Shown here one piece after another: positions 25,174 to 33,995 of a stretch of 64,000 nucleotides of DNA. Where the stretch lies: the NCBI GenBank assembly GCA_942493215.1, contig OW818670.1, forward strand, positions 372,001-436,000, written 5' to 3'. Each line of letters starts with the position of its first letter. Within the stretch, counting starts at the first letter, position 1. The translations under genes were made by a program, and so were the position numbers. The stretch comes from G942493215 sp942493215. Its GTDB lineage: Bacteria; Bacillota_I; Bacilli_A; RF39; UBA660. Under the pieces are notes generated by a model. The model was not told the origin of the DNA. It saw nothing but the letters and a program-made list of their open reading frames with translations, and did not search any database.

Positions 25174-25632
25174 CTATATTTTATATATATAAGTTTGATA
25201 GTCTTTATACACATGAACTCTTCTAGTAATAAATTTTATAGTGACAAAATTAAAAGGATCAACCTTATCTATCTTGTAAATATCACTAATTCCAACTAAT
25301 GTATTAAGTTCAATTTTAAACTTACCCTCGAACATTACTGATTGAAAATTGTTTGCATCATAGACATACACGCATCCTTTTTTAAACATTTTGATCTGTT
25401 TTATTTTACGAGATTTAGCTCTGGTAACAAAGTAAAAAGCTTTTAAATCTTCATTTTTCATTCGTGCTAAAGCACGGACATTAGGATATCCACCATAACT
25501 TTTGCTGCCAACAATCATATACTTATTTGCATCAACGATTGTTCTTGCTAAGTCTAAACCCTCTTCTTTTGCCATGGTTTTAGCTTTTTCAATGGATAGT
25601 GGCATAATATTATCCTCATTTAAAGATGACAT
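25174..25632 (-). CDS. Pyridoxamine-5'-phosphate-oxidase-like flavin-binding protein
   Basis: 152 residues. It has the split-barrel fold pattern of the PNPOx-like/general stress protein 26 group: KYMIVGSKSYGGYPNVRALARM, then FYFVTRAKSRKIKQIKMFKKGCVYVYD, then VMFEGKFKI. Members bind FMN, F420 or heme; the exact reaction is usually unknown, and here it could be a general stress flavoprotein. The residues for pyridoxamine phosphate binding are not evident, so true PdxH activity is unlikely. AAGGAGG precedes the ATG. Confidence 0.82.
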   Translation of the reverse strand: MSSLNEDNIMPLSIEKAKTMAKEEGLDLARTIVDANKYMIVGSKSYGGYPNVRALARMKNEDLKAFYFVTRAKSRKIKQIKMFKKGCVYVYDANNFQSVMFEGKFKIELNTLVGISDIYKIDKVDPFNFVTIKFITRRVHVYKDYQTYIYKI

Positions 25633-25709
25633 AACATAACCTCCTTATTACAAGGTTATTATATCCAATTATTTAAGAAATAACATATCTTTAATTATTG
25701 ATAATTCCA

Positions 25710-26174
25710 CTAATTACTCATTTTAGTAACATCAATCCATTTAGCATCAGTTAATTCATACATATCATTAACTTTAATTTTTAACGCTATATTGAAAGAC
25801 CCAGCGGCCGGATATACTTCATCCATTACTTTTAGTGATTCATCCATATAAATACTAACATTATCTTTTACACCAAAGGGATTTACGCCACCAACTGGAT
25901 GCCCAACAACATCTTCAACAATATCTAGTGATATCATTTTAGCTTTAGTCTTAAAATAATCTTTATATTTAGCATTATCAATTCTAGCATCACCACTCAT
26001 AACAATAACAATTGGATTATCATTAATAAAAAAAGCTAAGGTTTTAGCTATCTCATTAGTAGTAACTCCCAATTGTTCAGCTGCTTTTACTACCGTAGCA
26101 CTATCAGTCATTTCAATAATATCAACATTATAATTTTTATTCTTAAAAAATTGCTCAACTTGTAATCTACCCAT
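25710..26174 (-). CDS. YbaK/EbsC-type aminoacyl-tRNA deacylase
   Basis: 154 residues, a stand-alone YbaK fold. The catalytic Lys lies in EIAKTLAFF (about 44). GDARIDNAKYKDYF and the conserved HPVGGVNPFG loop (about 92-101) are present. Relatives hydrolyse Cys-tRNA-Pro or other mischarged tRNAs in trans. This fits a genome whose ProRS (22439) has no editing domain of its own, although the two genes are about 1.8 kb apart and on opposite strands. Confidence 0.88.
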   Translation of the reverse strand: MGRLQVEQFFKNKNYNVDIIEMTDSATVVKAAEQLGVTTNEIAKTLAFFINDNPIVIVMSGDARIDNAKYKDYFKTKAKMISLDIVEDVVGHPVGGVNPFGVKDNVSIYMDESLKVMDEVYPAAGSFNIALKIKVNDMYELTDAKWIDVTKMSN

Positions 26175-26263
26175 AATTCACCTTCCAAATACTTATTATT
26201 ATAACATAAGACTATTATTTTATAAATATAAAGTGTTATAATGCTAACAAGGAGGTAATAACA

Positions 26264-26932
26264 ATGTTAGAACAAATAATTCCTATTTTAAAAGAAAGAA
26301 TATCAGATATGTTCATAAAAGATAGTACTGGTCATGATATATATCATTTAGAAAGAACTATGAAAGTTGCTTTAGATATTCAGGCTATCGAAGGAGGAGA
26401 CCATCTTATTATTGGTATTGCTGCTTACTTACACGATATTCACCGTATTTTATCAACTGTTATGGGTACTTATTGCTACCCCAAAGATTCTTTATTAACA
26501 GTTAGAAAACTATTAGATGGTTTAAATTTAAGTGATGAACAAATAAATAAAATATGTCATTGTATTGAATACCATGAAGAATATAATTTTAATAAAAATA
26601 ATAACCAAGTAAGTGATATTGAAACTCTTATTTTACAAGATGCTGATAATCTAGACGCCATTGGTGCTATTGGTATCGCTCGAACATTTACATTTGGTGG
26701 TGCTCATAACCGTCCTATATATGACCCTAATACACCATTACCAATTAATGAAGAATATCACGAAGAAGATGCCATTGAAGCTTCTTCTATTCATCATTTC
26801 TATAATAAATTATTTAAAATTAAAGATAATATGAATACTAAAACTGGTTATGAACTAGCTTGTGAAAGAGAAAAATTTGTTAAAACTTATACTGATAATT
26901 TTCTATCAGAATGGAATGGAAAAAGATATTAA
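26264..26932 (+). CDS. HD-domain phosphohydrolase
   Basis: 222 residues. Metal-binding HD motif: H in DIYHLERTMKVAL, the HD pair in AAYLHDIHR (about 57-65), a further H in HCIEYHEEYNF, and D in LQDADNLDAIGAIG (about 126-139). The size and order match the YedJ/YpgQ-like HD hydrolases that act on nucleotides such as dNTPs or dNDPs; the substrate is not certain. It is followed 20 bases later by the VanY-type gene, which may be co-transcribed. The exact extended -10 TGTTATAAT lies at 26234-26242, and RBS GGAGG precedes the ATG. Confidence 0.87.
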   Translation: MLEQIIPILKERISDMFIKDSTGHDIYHLERTMKVALDIQAIEGGDHLIIGIAAYLHDIHRILSTVMGTYCYPKDSLLTVRKLLDGLNLSDEQINKICHCIEYHEEYNFNKNNNQVSDIETLILQDADNLDAIGAIGIARTFTFGGAHNRPIYDPNTPLPINEEYHEEDAIEASSIHHFYNKLFKIKDNMNTKTGYELACEREKFVKTYTDNFLSEWNGKRY

Positions 26933-26952
26933 TCTTTTTAGAAAGGTGATTT

Positions 26953-27966
26953 ATGGCAAGTAATAATATTACCAAAATTAATACTGATATAATTAGTCAT
27001 TATCAATTCAGTTTCGAAAATGAAAAAAGCAATTATAATAATGCATATAATCTTTACAACAGTTCCTATTTAAATACTTGTTCTGATTCTTATATTGTAA
27101 ATATCAATAGAAAGATTAAAGCTCTATATGATGTCTTAAACAAGGATTATAATATTATTAATAACTGGTGGATTGGATATATTAATGGCACCCTAGACTT
27201 AGAAAAAACGATTATAAATAATATTGATTTAATCAATAATAATCATGGTAGCTTTGTTACATTGTCAAACCAAAATAATAATACACGTTATCTAGCCTAT
27301 AAAAATCTACATCCCGAATTAGCTGATGAAACAATAATGCTCTATATAAGTATGGGTATTGATAAAGCTTTTTATAGTGAAATAAAACCAGCTACTAATC
27401 TTAATACTAGTATGGTTTTAGTAAATAAATGTAATCAATTACCTTCTGATTACATTCCCAATGGTTTAGTAAAGATAGATAGCAAGTTTGCCACCAAAGA
27501 TATTAAATTGCAAGAAGACGCCAAAGATGCCTTTGTTGATATGTGCCAGGCTGCCAAGAAAGATAAGTATGCGATTAAAGCTGCTTCTGGCTATCGCTCA
27601 TATGAATATCAAGAAAATCTATATAACAATTATGTTAAAAAAGATGGTATAGAAAAAGCCGATACATATTCAGCACGACCAGGCTTTAGTGAACATCAAA
27701 CAGGTTTAGCTGTAGATGTTACTAAAACTGGTGGAAATTATGAAGACTTTGGTAATTCAAAAGAATTTAAATGGATGCAAGAGAATTCTTATAAATATGG
27801 ATTTATCTTACGATATCCCGAAAATAAATCTTATATTACAGGATATAACTATGAGGCTTGGCATTATCGTTATGTTGGTCAAAATATAGCTACTTATATT
27901 CATAAAGCAGGTATAACTTATGATGAATACTATGCCCTATTTTTGAGTAATTTAAAACCTATTTAA
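26953..27966 (+). CDS. VanY-type D-alanyl-D-alanine carboxypeptidase with WXG-like N-terminus
   Basis: 337 residues. The C-terminal 170 residues are a peptidase M15B domain with the zinc ligands in SARPGFSEHQTGLAVDV (His and Asp) and in EAWHYRYVG (final His), plus SGYRSYEYQ. The enzyme trims the terminal D-Ala of peptidoglycan stem peptides. The first 120 residues carry no signal peptide. Instead there are two helices joined by a WW-containing turn (NNWWIGYINGTL, about 72-83), resembling the WXG/LXG hairpin of type VII-secreted proteins (impression, not alignment). Export would need such a route. It ends at a shared convergent terminator. Confidence 0.85.
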   Translation: MASNNITKINTDIISHYQFSFENEKSNYNNAYNLYNSSYLNTCSDSYIVNINRKIKALYDVLNKDYNIINNWWIGYINGTLDLEKTIINNIDLINNNHGSFVTLSNQNNNTRYLAYKNLHPELADETIMLYISMGIDKAFYSEIKPATNLNTSMVLVNKCNQLPSDYIPNGLVKIDSKFATKDIKLQEDAKDAFVDMCQAAKKDKYAIKAASGYRSYEYQENLYNNYVKKDGIEKADTYSARPGFSEHQTGLAVDVTKTGGNYEDFGNSKEFKWMQENSYKYGFILRYPENKSYITGYNYEAWHYRYVGQNIATYIHKAGITYDEYYALFLSNLKPI

Positions 27967-27970
27967 CAAA

Positions 27971-28000
27971 TAAAGAGTCTATTGTATAGACTCTTTAATT
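27971..28000. terminator. Convergent bidirectional terminator
   Basis: AAAGAGTCTAT / ATAGACTCTTT stem between the VanY and deacetylase genes, with T/A-rich flanks. Confidence 0.75.
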
Positions 28001-29251
28001 TACCCAATTTGTAAAAGTATTATCATTTACACCTTGTCTAATTACATAGCGTGGAACTTTATATAAATTTACTCCTACTTTAGCCTTTATGTTACCACCA
28101 ATAAAGGCCATAGTATAACCAACCTCTTTTAAAGCTTTAATTGCTCTTTCATTGTAATCGTAGAAAGGATAGCAAAAATAAGTTGTTTTTAATGCATTCT
28201 TACTAGTTGTTAAATCTCTTATTAAGTTATCATAATCAATACACAATATATAACCGCCTTGGGCTCCACCACTACACATATAATTTTGATGTAAATTATC
28301 GGAATGAGAATGATATTCAATATAATCACTTTTTATGTAATCACTAGGACTATTCCATGATGTTATTAAAAACATAGTAGCATTTAATTGTAATTCATTT
28401 AAAACTTCAATTGCTATATTAGTATTTTTTGCTCCATCATCAATTGTTATAACAACGCTTTTTTTAGGAATATTTATCTCACCTTTAAGATATAATTCTA
28501 ATTCACTTAACTTTAAAGTAAAGAAATTATTATCTTTTAAATAATGCATTTGTTTTGAAAAAACACTTTTATAAAGACAAATATCTTGATCGCACCTTTC
28601 CCCTTTACTATTATCGGCAAAAAAGTGATACGCTATAACAGAAACTCCTTTAGTATTTTTTTCATATTTTTCATCATTATCAATTAATTCTTTAACATTA
28701 CTAATATCAATATATAACAATTCGTTATTATATATTACCCCATAACGATTATCTTCTTTTATTATATATTCTAAAGTGAATTCTTGATTAATTGACATTT
28801 CTTCTGTTTTATCTTCACGGTAGAAAGTAGTTGGTGAATTAGTAACTATTTTCTTATCAAAGGGTATATATTTTAAATATCTATCATTTATAATTGATTG
28901 ATCTTTATTATTTTCAATATCCATATATTTTACATAATAGTCACTATCTATTAATTTAAAGTATTCATCTTTTTCGGTATTAACTTCATTAGCACCTAAC
29001 TTAACTTTTGTATTTTTATATATTTTTCCTATTTGCTCATATTTTTTATCCTTTAAAGCATATAAACTGGTATCATTACTTATAATCGCCTTAGAATGAT
29101 AATGTTTTTTTATATCCGCAATTTTTAATTGTCTAGTCATTTCTGCCATTTCCTTTTGCTTTATATCGATATAACGATAACAAAGTATACCACCAATTAA
29201 TAATAATATAAGAAAAAGACAAGAAAGCCATAATTGTCTATTTTTTTTCAT
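27995..29251 (-). CDS. Membrane-anchored polysaccharide deacetylase family protein
   Basis: 418 residues. An N-terminal signal anchor (about 9-27) is followed by about 170 residues of SH3-like or small beta domains (ALKDKKYEQIGKIYKNTKVKLG is SH3b-like), then a NodB-type domain: VSVIAYHFF, VVITIDDGAKNT with the metal Asp (about 270), EYHSHSDNLH with the metal His pair, and FCYPFYDYN. Family members remove acetyl groups from N-acetylglucosamine in peptidoglycan or other surface glycans. A wall-modifying role outside the membrane is likely, in line with the neighbouring carboxypeptidase. Confidence 0.85.
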   Translation of the reverse strand: MKKNRQLWLSCLFLILLLIGGILCYRYIDIKQKEMAEMTRQLKIADIKKHYHSKAIISNDTSLYALKDKKYEQIGKIYKNTKVKLGANEVNTEKDEYFKLIDSDYYVKYMDIENNKDQSIINDRYLKYIPFDKKIVTNSPTTFYREDKTEEMSINQEFTLEYIIKEDNRYGVIYNNELLYIDISNVKELIDNDEKYEKNTKGVSVIAYHFFADNSKGERCDQDICLYKSVFSKQMHYLKDNNFFTLKLSELELYLKGEINIPKKSVVITIDDGAKNTNIAIEVLNELQLNATMFLITSWNSPSDYIKSDYIEYHSHSDNLHQNYMCSGGAQGGYILCIDYDNLIRDLTTSKNALKTTYFCYPFYDYNERAIKALKEVGYTMAFIGGNIKAKVGVNLYKVPRYVIRQGVNDNTFTNWVN

Positions 29252-29293
29252 ACACTATTCCTACTTCCTATCACAATTTTATCACAATTCTAA

Positions 29294-29322
29294 TAAAAAA
29301 AGTAGATGTTAACATCTACTTA
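29294..29322 (-). terminator. Terminator after the helicase
   Basis: Minus strand: perfect palindrome AGTAGATGTT / AACATCTACT followed by TTTTTTT. Confidence 0.85.
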
Positions 29323-29332
29323 ATTCACATTT

Positions 29333-30649
29333 TTACTTTCCTCTTCTTTTAAAATTTCTACTAAACCCTGGTTTACTATTAGTATTAGCAAATTTTGGTC
29401 GATAACTATCTTTTTTGTTACCATCAAAACGAGTTGGCTTCTTAACACTACTACTAAACTGTTTTTTAAAATTGTTATTATTTCTTTTACTTGTTTCTGG
29501 TAATTCATGTTTTACCATTGGAAATTCTGGATTATCAATTACTTCTATCTCCTGCTTAATTAGTTTTTGAATATCCCTTATATAAGACTGTTCTCCACTA
29601 TCACACAAAGATATAGCTGTTCCAGCCAAACCAGCTCTAGCTGTTCGACCAATTCTATGAACATAGGTTTCAGCCAAATTAGGTATTTCATAATTTATAA
29701 CATATTCTAATCCACTAACATCAATACCATGAGCAGCAATATCAGTCGCAATTAAGAATTTACTTTTTCCCGTTTTAAAATTAGTTAAAGCTTTAACACG
29801 AGCATTTTGTGATTTATTACCATGAATTACTTCACTGATAATATTATTTTTTAGTAATACTTCACTAAGTTTATTGGCACCATGTTTAGTTCTAGTAAAA
29901 ATAATGGCGGAATTCATATTTAATTCTTTAATTATTTTTATTAATAAAGGTGTTTTATTACCTCGATCAACATAATACAATAATTGGTTAATCTTCAAAA
30001 CTGTTGAAGAAACCGGATTAACTTTAACTGTTGCATGGTCTTTAAGAAGTGTTAGAGCTAAATCATTAATTTCTTTAGGCATTGTTGCCGAAAATAATAA
30101 TGTTTGTCTTTTTTCCGGTAAAACATTAATAATTCTTTTAACATCTTTAATGAAACCCATATCTAACATCGTATCAGCCTCATCTAAAACTAACGTTTTA
30201 AGATCAGTTAAAACAACATGTTTTTGATTGATTAGATCCAATAAACGACCTGGGGTTGCTACCAAAATGTCAACGCCTTTTCTTAAAACTTCAATTTGTG
30301 AATTTTGATTAACACCACCTAGAATAACACTACATTTTAAATTGGTATGAACACTATAAGCGCGAAAATTATCACGTATTTGAATAGCTAATTCTCTCGT
30401 TGGTGTTAAGACTAATACCTTAATTCTTCGTTGTGAAAAATTAAAATCCTCATTATTTATTAATGATTGAATTAACGGTAATGCAAAAGCTGCTGTTTTA
30501 CCCGTTCCTGTTTGCGCACATCCTAATAAATCTCTTTTTTTTAATATATAAGGAATAGCTTGTTCTTGAATAGGAGTTGGTTTAGAATAACCATTTTCTG
30601 CAATGGCCTTTAATATTGGATCAATAAGTCCAAGTTCTTGGAATGTCAT
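29333..30649 (-). CDS. DEAD-box ATP-dependent RNA helicase (CshA/RhlE-like)
   Basis: 438 residues from the ATG at 30649, which has the better spacing from AGAAAGG; an ATG two codons earlier is also possible. Q motif (PTPIQEQAIP), motif I AQTGTGKTAAF, motif II DEAD, motif III SAT, and motif VI HRIGRTARAG are all intact. The last 60 residues are basic and low complexity (Lys, Asn, Arg, Ser), typical of RNA-binding tails. It unwinds RNA in ribosome assembly or mRNA decay. A leader with an internal terminator lies upstream (30679-30925). Confidence 0.93.
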   Translation of the reverse strand: MTFQELGLIDPILKAIAENGYSKPTPIQEQAIPYILKKRDLLGCAQTGTGKTAAFALPLIQSLINNEDFNFSQRRIKVLVLTPTRELAIQIRDNFRAYSVHTNLKCSVILGGVNQNSQIEVLRKGVDILVATPGRLLDLINQKHVVLTDLKTLVLDEADTMLDMGFIKDVKRIINVLPEKRQTLLFSATMPKEINDLALTLLKDHATVKVNPVSSTVLKINQLLYYVDRGNKTPLLIKIIKELNMNSAIIFTRTKHGANKLSEVLLKNNIISEVIHGNKSQNARVKALTNFKTGKSKFLIATDIAAHGIDVSGLEYVINYEIPNLAETYVHRIGRTARAGLAGTAISLCDSGEQSYIRDIQKLIKQEIEVIDNPEFPMVKHELPETSKRNNNNFKKQFSSSVKKPTRFDGNKKDSYRPKFANTNSKPGFSRNFKRRGK

Positions 30650-30678
30650 ATACATTTTCCTTTCTACTTGTGCTAATA

Positions 30679-30703
30679 AAAAAAGATAGTAAAATTTCTA
30701 TCT
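30679..30703 (-). terminator. Terminator in the gap upstream of the helicase
   Basis: Minus strand: GATAG-AAATTTTA-CTATC followed by TTTTTTT. It ends a transcript before the helicase RBS, so it is either an attenuator or the end of a separate small RNA. Confidence 0.7.
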
Positions 30704-30890
30704 CTTTTAATATTAATTATATTATTTATGATTAAAGCTTTATTTTATTAAATTATTTTAAATAACATATTCTTGTCATATTGTTAATATTATGCTCGGT
30801 ATCCTACATCATTTCATTACTTTACTAGTTCCATACAGTTAATATTATCATTTATAATTAATTCCAAACAATTACCTGCCAAAGCATATA
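30679..30890 (-). ncRNA. Candidate small RNA or helicase leader
   Basis: The 368-base gap 30656-31023 has no credible gene. On the minus strand it contains an extended -10 promoter (30895-30900), then about 200 nt ending at a strong terminator. A long-range pairing of TATGCTTTGG near the 5' end with CCGAGCATA about 95 nt later (one bulge) would fold the first half into a rod. That shape recalls 6S-like RNAs, but I cannot show homology. Confidence 0.4.
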
Positions 30891-30894
30891 GCAC

Positions 30895-30925
30895 ATTATA
30901 CCACTAAAGATACACAAAAGAGCAA
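30895..30925 (-). promoter_or_regulatory. Promoter in the gap upstream of the helicase
   Basis: Minus strand: TATAAT preceded by TGG (extended -10); TTGCTC lies 19 bases upstream. Confidence 0.5.
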
Positions 30926-31023
30926 TATATCTATAAGCAGACATCTCAAACATTGAGAGTAAACTTGTTAGGCATTAAGACTATAACACATCTATAATAA
31001 TAATGCAAGCTTTTTTTAACAAT

Positions 31024-31926
31024 TTATTTATTATCTTTTAATTCTTCAATAATACCATAAATCATATTGATATCTGATGCGGCTACATATTTAGCACCGA
31101 TTAGTTCACTAACGGCTTCAATAATAGCTGTGGTTGCTCTAGTTGGCCCCCACCAATTAGGAGCATCAGGCATATTCTTTTTCATCTCTTCTAAAGAGGT
31201 ATAATAGAAATATTTTCGATCTTGAATAATTAAAGTATTAGCATCCATAATAACCATTTCTTCATTATTATAATTAAATGGTACTTCGTGAACAAATTGA
31301 TAGAAAGCTTTTTCTCTAAAATATTTATTAGCACCACCGGCTAATACTAAAATATCAGCATGGTTATGTATTTCTACAATTCGCGTCTTAACATAATCAA
31401 TAACTTCTCTAATATCTGATTTAGCATATTCATCCGCTAGATCAGGGAAAACATTAGTTATATCAACACATCCAAAACTAAGATTAATATCTTCAATAAC
31501 ATCTTTATTCTTTGTAATAGCAATCTCTACTGAACCACCACCACCGACAACAACCGCGACATTACCATCATATTCAACATTAGCAACCGCACCTGCGACG
31601 GTATATTTTTCTTCTTCAACCGAACTTACAACCGTAAAATCAAACCCTGTTTTATTTTTAAACTCTGTTAAAAAAGATTCTTTTTGGTCATCAGTTAAAT
31701 TTCTGAAAATGCTTGTTCCATATACAAAAACATTACTAAAAGCATCACTAATCTTTTTAATGTAATCATATAATTTAGATTTATCACTCTCTAGTATTTC
31801 TTTATTGACATTATAATTTTTTTTAAATTCAATTAAAGCAAAGTCTAAAACGGTTATCTTACCATTATCATATAAATATCCTTTAGTTGTTGTTGAGCCT
31901 ACTTCAATAACTGCAAACTTTTCCAT
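31024..31926 (-). CDS. Ppx/GppA-like ASKHA phosphatase-fold protein
   Basis: 300 residues from the ATG at 31926 (AGAGGTG upstream). The phosphate-1 loop is IEVGSTTTKGYLYDNG at the N-terminus, GTSIFRN is near 85, VVVGGGGSVEIAI near 137, and LAGGANKYFR near 210. These match the N-terminal half of exopolyphosphatase/guanosine pentaphosphatase proteins, but at 300 residues the C-terminal HD-like domain of Ppx is absent. The substrate is not certain. It is the third gene of a tight operon with an SDR and a PLP enzyme (9-base gap). Confidence 0.78.
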   Translation of the reverse strand: MEKFAVIEVGSTTTKGYLYDNGKITVLDFALIEFKKNYNVNKEILESDKSKLYDYIKKISDAFSNVFVYGTSIFRNLTDDQKESFLTEFKNKTGFDFTVVSSVEEEKYTVAGAVANVEYDGNVAVVVGGGGSVEIAITKNKDVIEDINLSFGCVDITNVFPDLADEYAKSDIREVIDYVKTRIVEIHNHADILVLAGGANKYFREKAFYQFVHEVPFNYNNEEMVIMDANTLIIQDRKYFYYTSLEEMKKNMPDAPNWWGPTRATTAIIEAVSELIGAKYVAASDINMIYGIIEELKDNK

Positions 31927-31938
31927 CAAGCACCTCTT

Positions 31939-33174
31939 TCATTTATTTAAATTGTCAATAGCGATCATAACACCTATTTTACCATATTGATAAGTTAATC
32001 CCCCTTGCATATAGGCGATATATGGAGGACGAATTGGGCCATCACAGCTAAGCTCAATTGATGATCCCTGAGTAAATGATCCTGATGCCATAATAACTTG
32101 ATCTTGATAGCCTGGCATATCCCAAGGAACAGGTATCGCAAATGAATCAATTGGGGAAGCCATCTGTATTCCTTGACAATATTTAATTAATTTATCGGGG
32201 TCACCAAATTCAATATTTTGAACGATATCTACTCGTTTATCATTATATTTAGGTTCCACTTTATAACCAAGTAATTCTAACATCCGACTAGCAAATATGG
32301 CTGTTTTTAGACTACTAGCAACGACACTAGGAGCCATAAATAACCCTTGTAAAATACTCTTATTAATACCAAGGGATGGACCTACTTCTTTGCCTTCACC
32401 AGGTACAGTTAAGCGATCGGCGGCTAAAGAAACTAATTCTTTTTTACCAGCAATATAAGCTCCATTAGGAGCAATTCCGCCCCCTAAATTCTTAATTAAT
32501 GAACCAACTATGACATCAGCTCCTACCGCTAGGGGTTCTTTAGTGTCAACCATCTCACAATAACAGTCATCTATCATAATTATTACTTTATTATCAATAT
32601 TTCTAATAGTTTTTATAATATTGTCAATCTTATCTAAATCAATACTTTTTCTAGTTGAATAACCTTTTGACCTTTGAATTTCAATTAACTTGACATTTCC
32701 CTGTAATAATCTCGCCTTTATTCTGTCAACATCAAATTCATCATTAACTAAATCAATTTGTTCATACTTAATACCAAAGCTTTTTAAAGAACTAGCATTC
32801 TCATTTATTCCAATTACTTCTTCTAAAGTGTCATATGGTTTACCAGTAATACTTAGCATTACATCATTAGGGCGTAAGAAGGCAAATAAAGCCACTGTTA
32901 AAGCATGGGTCCCCGATATAAATTGACTTCTAACTAAAGCATCTTCAGCCCCTAAAACTTCGGCAAAAATAATTTCAATCGTATCTCTACCTAAATCATT
33001 ATAGCCATATCCTGTTGTACCATTAAAATGAGCTTCACTAAGACGATGGTTATGAAAAGCATTTAATACTTTCATACTATTATAAGTACAATTTTCATCA
33101 ATACTCTTAAATATATCTGCTAGTTCTTGTTCTACTCTACTAGCTAAATCTAGTGTTTCTTTACTTATTTCCAT
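31939..33174 (-). CDS. Methionine gamma-lyase-like PLP protein (aluminium-resistance/YnbB family)
   Basis: 411 residues, full-length for the family. HFNGTTGYGYNDLGRDTIEIIFA and SQFISGTHALTVALFAFLRP form the N-terminal signature. IIMIDDCYCEMVDTKEP carries the PLP-ring Asp, and the Schiff-base Lys lies in SLIKNLGGGIAPNGAYIAG (about 229). C-terminal region: MASGSFTQGSSIELSCDGPIRPPY. The family is fold type I and related to Cys/Met metabolism enzymes, but its physiological reaction is poorly defined. Its ATG overlaps the stop of the SDR gene by one base. Confidence 0.88.
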   Translation of the reverse strand: MEISKETLDLASRVEQELADIFKSIDENCTYNSMKVLNAFHNHRLSEAHFNGTTGYGYNDLGRDTIEIIFAEVLGAEDALVRSQFISGTHALTVALFAFLRPNDVMLSITGKPYDTLEEVIGINENASSLKSFGIKYEQIDLVNDEFDVDRIKARLLQGNVKLIEIQRSKGYSTRKSIDLDKIDNIIKTIRNIDNKVIIMIDDCYCEMVDTKEPLAVGADVIVGSLIKNLGGGIAPNGAYIAGKKELVSLAADRLTVPGEGKEVGPSLGINKSILQGLFMAPSVVASSLKTAIFASRMLELLGYKVEPKYNDKRVDIVQNIEFGDPDKLIKYCQGIQMASPIDSFAIPVPWDMPGYQDQVIMASGSFTQGSSIELSCDGPIRPPYIAYMQGGLTYQYGKIGVMIAIDNLNK

Positions 33175-33914
33175 TAATATCCCCCATCTACTCTAATTAT
33201 GGAATTATCAATATAACCAGCATCATCACTTACTAAGAAGGCTACTACTTTAGCAATCTCAATAGGGTCAGCAAACCGATGAAGAAGTATTTTATTTATT
33301 TCTTCTTGTTTATACGATTCTTCCATATTTTTATTCATCTGTGTATTAGTCCAACCAGCTGCTATACAATTAACTCTAATATGGGGTGCCAAGACTTTCG
33401 CAAAATTTCTAGTTAAAGAAATAACACCGGCTTTAGAAGCATCATAATCCATCGCATACTCACAATTAGTATCAATCCCATTAGTTGAAGTAATATTTAC
33501 GATGTTACCACTTTTACTATCTAACATATATTTGGCAGCATATTTAGTAACAAGGAAGGTCCCAACTAAATTAACATCAATTACACGTTTAAACTCAAGA
33601 ATATCTTTATCCATAAAAGAATCATCACTACAAATACCAGCATTATTAACTAAAATATCAATATGACCCATTTCTTTAATAATAGTATCAATCATATTCT
33701 TTACATCACTCTCATTTGAGACATCAGCTTTTATAACCATAGCTTTAACATGATATTTAGTCATTACTTCTTGTTGCAATTCTTTAGCCTTATCTTCACT
33801 ATTTAGATAATTTATAACAACATTACAATTATGACTCGCTAATTCACGAATTATAGCTGAACCTATTCCTCGACTAGAACCCGTTACTAAGGCTACTTTA
33901 TTACTAAAATCCAT
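33174..33914 (-). CDS. Short-chain dehydrogenase/reductase, FabG-like
   Basis: 246 residues. NAD(P)-binding TGSSRGIG (about 11-18), NNAG (about 90-93), the catalytic Ser of ITSTNG, and the YxxxK pair in YDASKAG (about 158-164). The terminal VDGGY fits the classical SDR subfamily. It is similar to 3-oxoacyl-ACP reductases, but with no other fatty acid gene nearby the substrate is probably different. It leads a three-gene operon with the YnbB-like PLP protein (overlap) and the Ppx-like protein, so a shared small-molecule pathway is plausible (inference). Confidence 0.87.
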   Translation of the reverse strand: MDFSNKVALVTGSSRGIGSAIIRELASHNCNVVINYLNSEDKAKELQQEVMTKYHVKAMVIKADVSNESDVKNMIDTIIKEMGHIDILVNNAGICSDDSFMDKDILEFKRVIDVNLVGTFLVTKYAAKYMLDSKSGNIVNITSTNGIDTNCEYAMDYDASKAGVISLTRNFAKVLAPHIRVNCIAAGWTNTQMNKNMEESYKQEEINKILLHRFADPIEIAKVVAFLVSDDAGYIDNSIIRVDGGY

Positions 33915-33995
33915 TAATCACCATATAATCAATCATGTATGTTGATTGATCCTTTCTATTTATATTTATTATACTTTTTAAATATAAGCACATCA

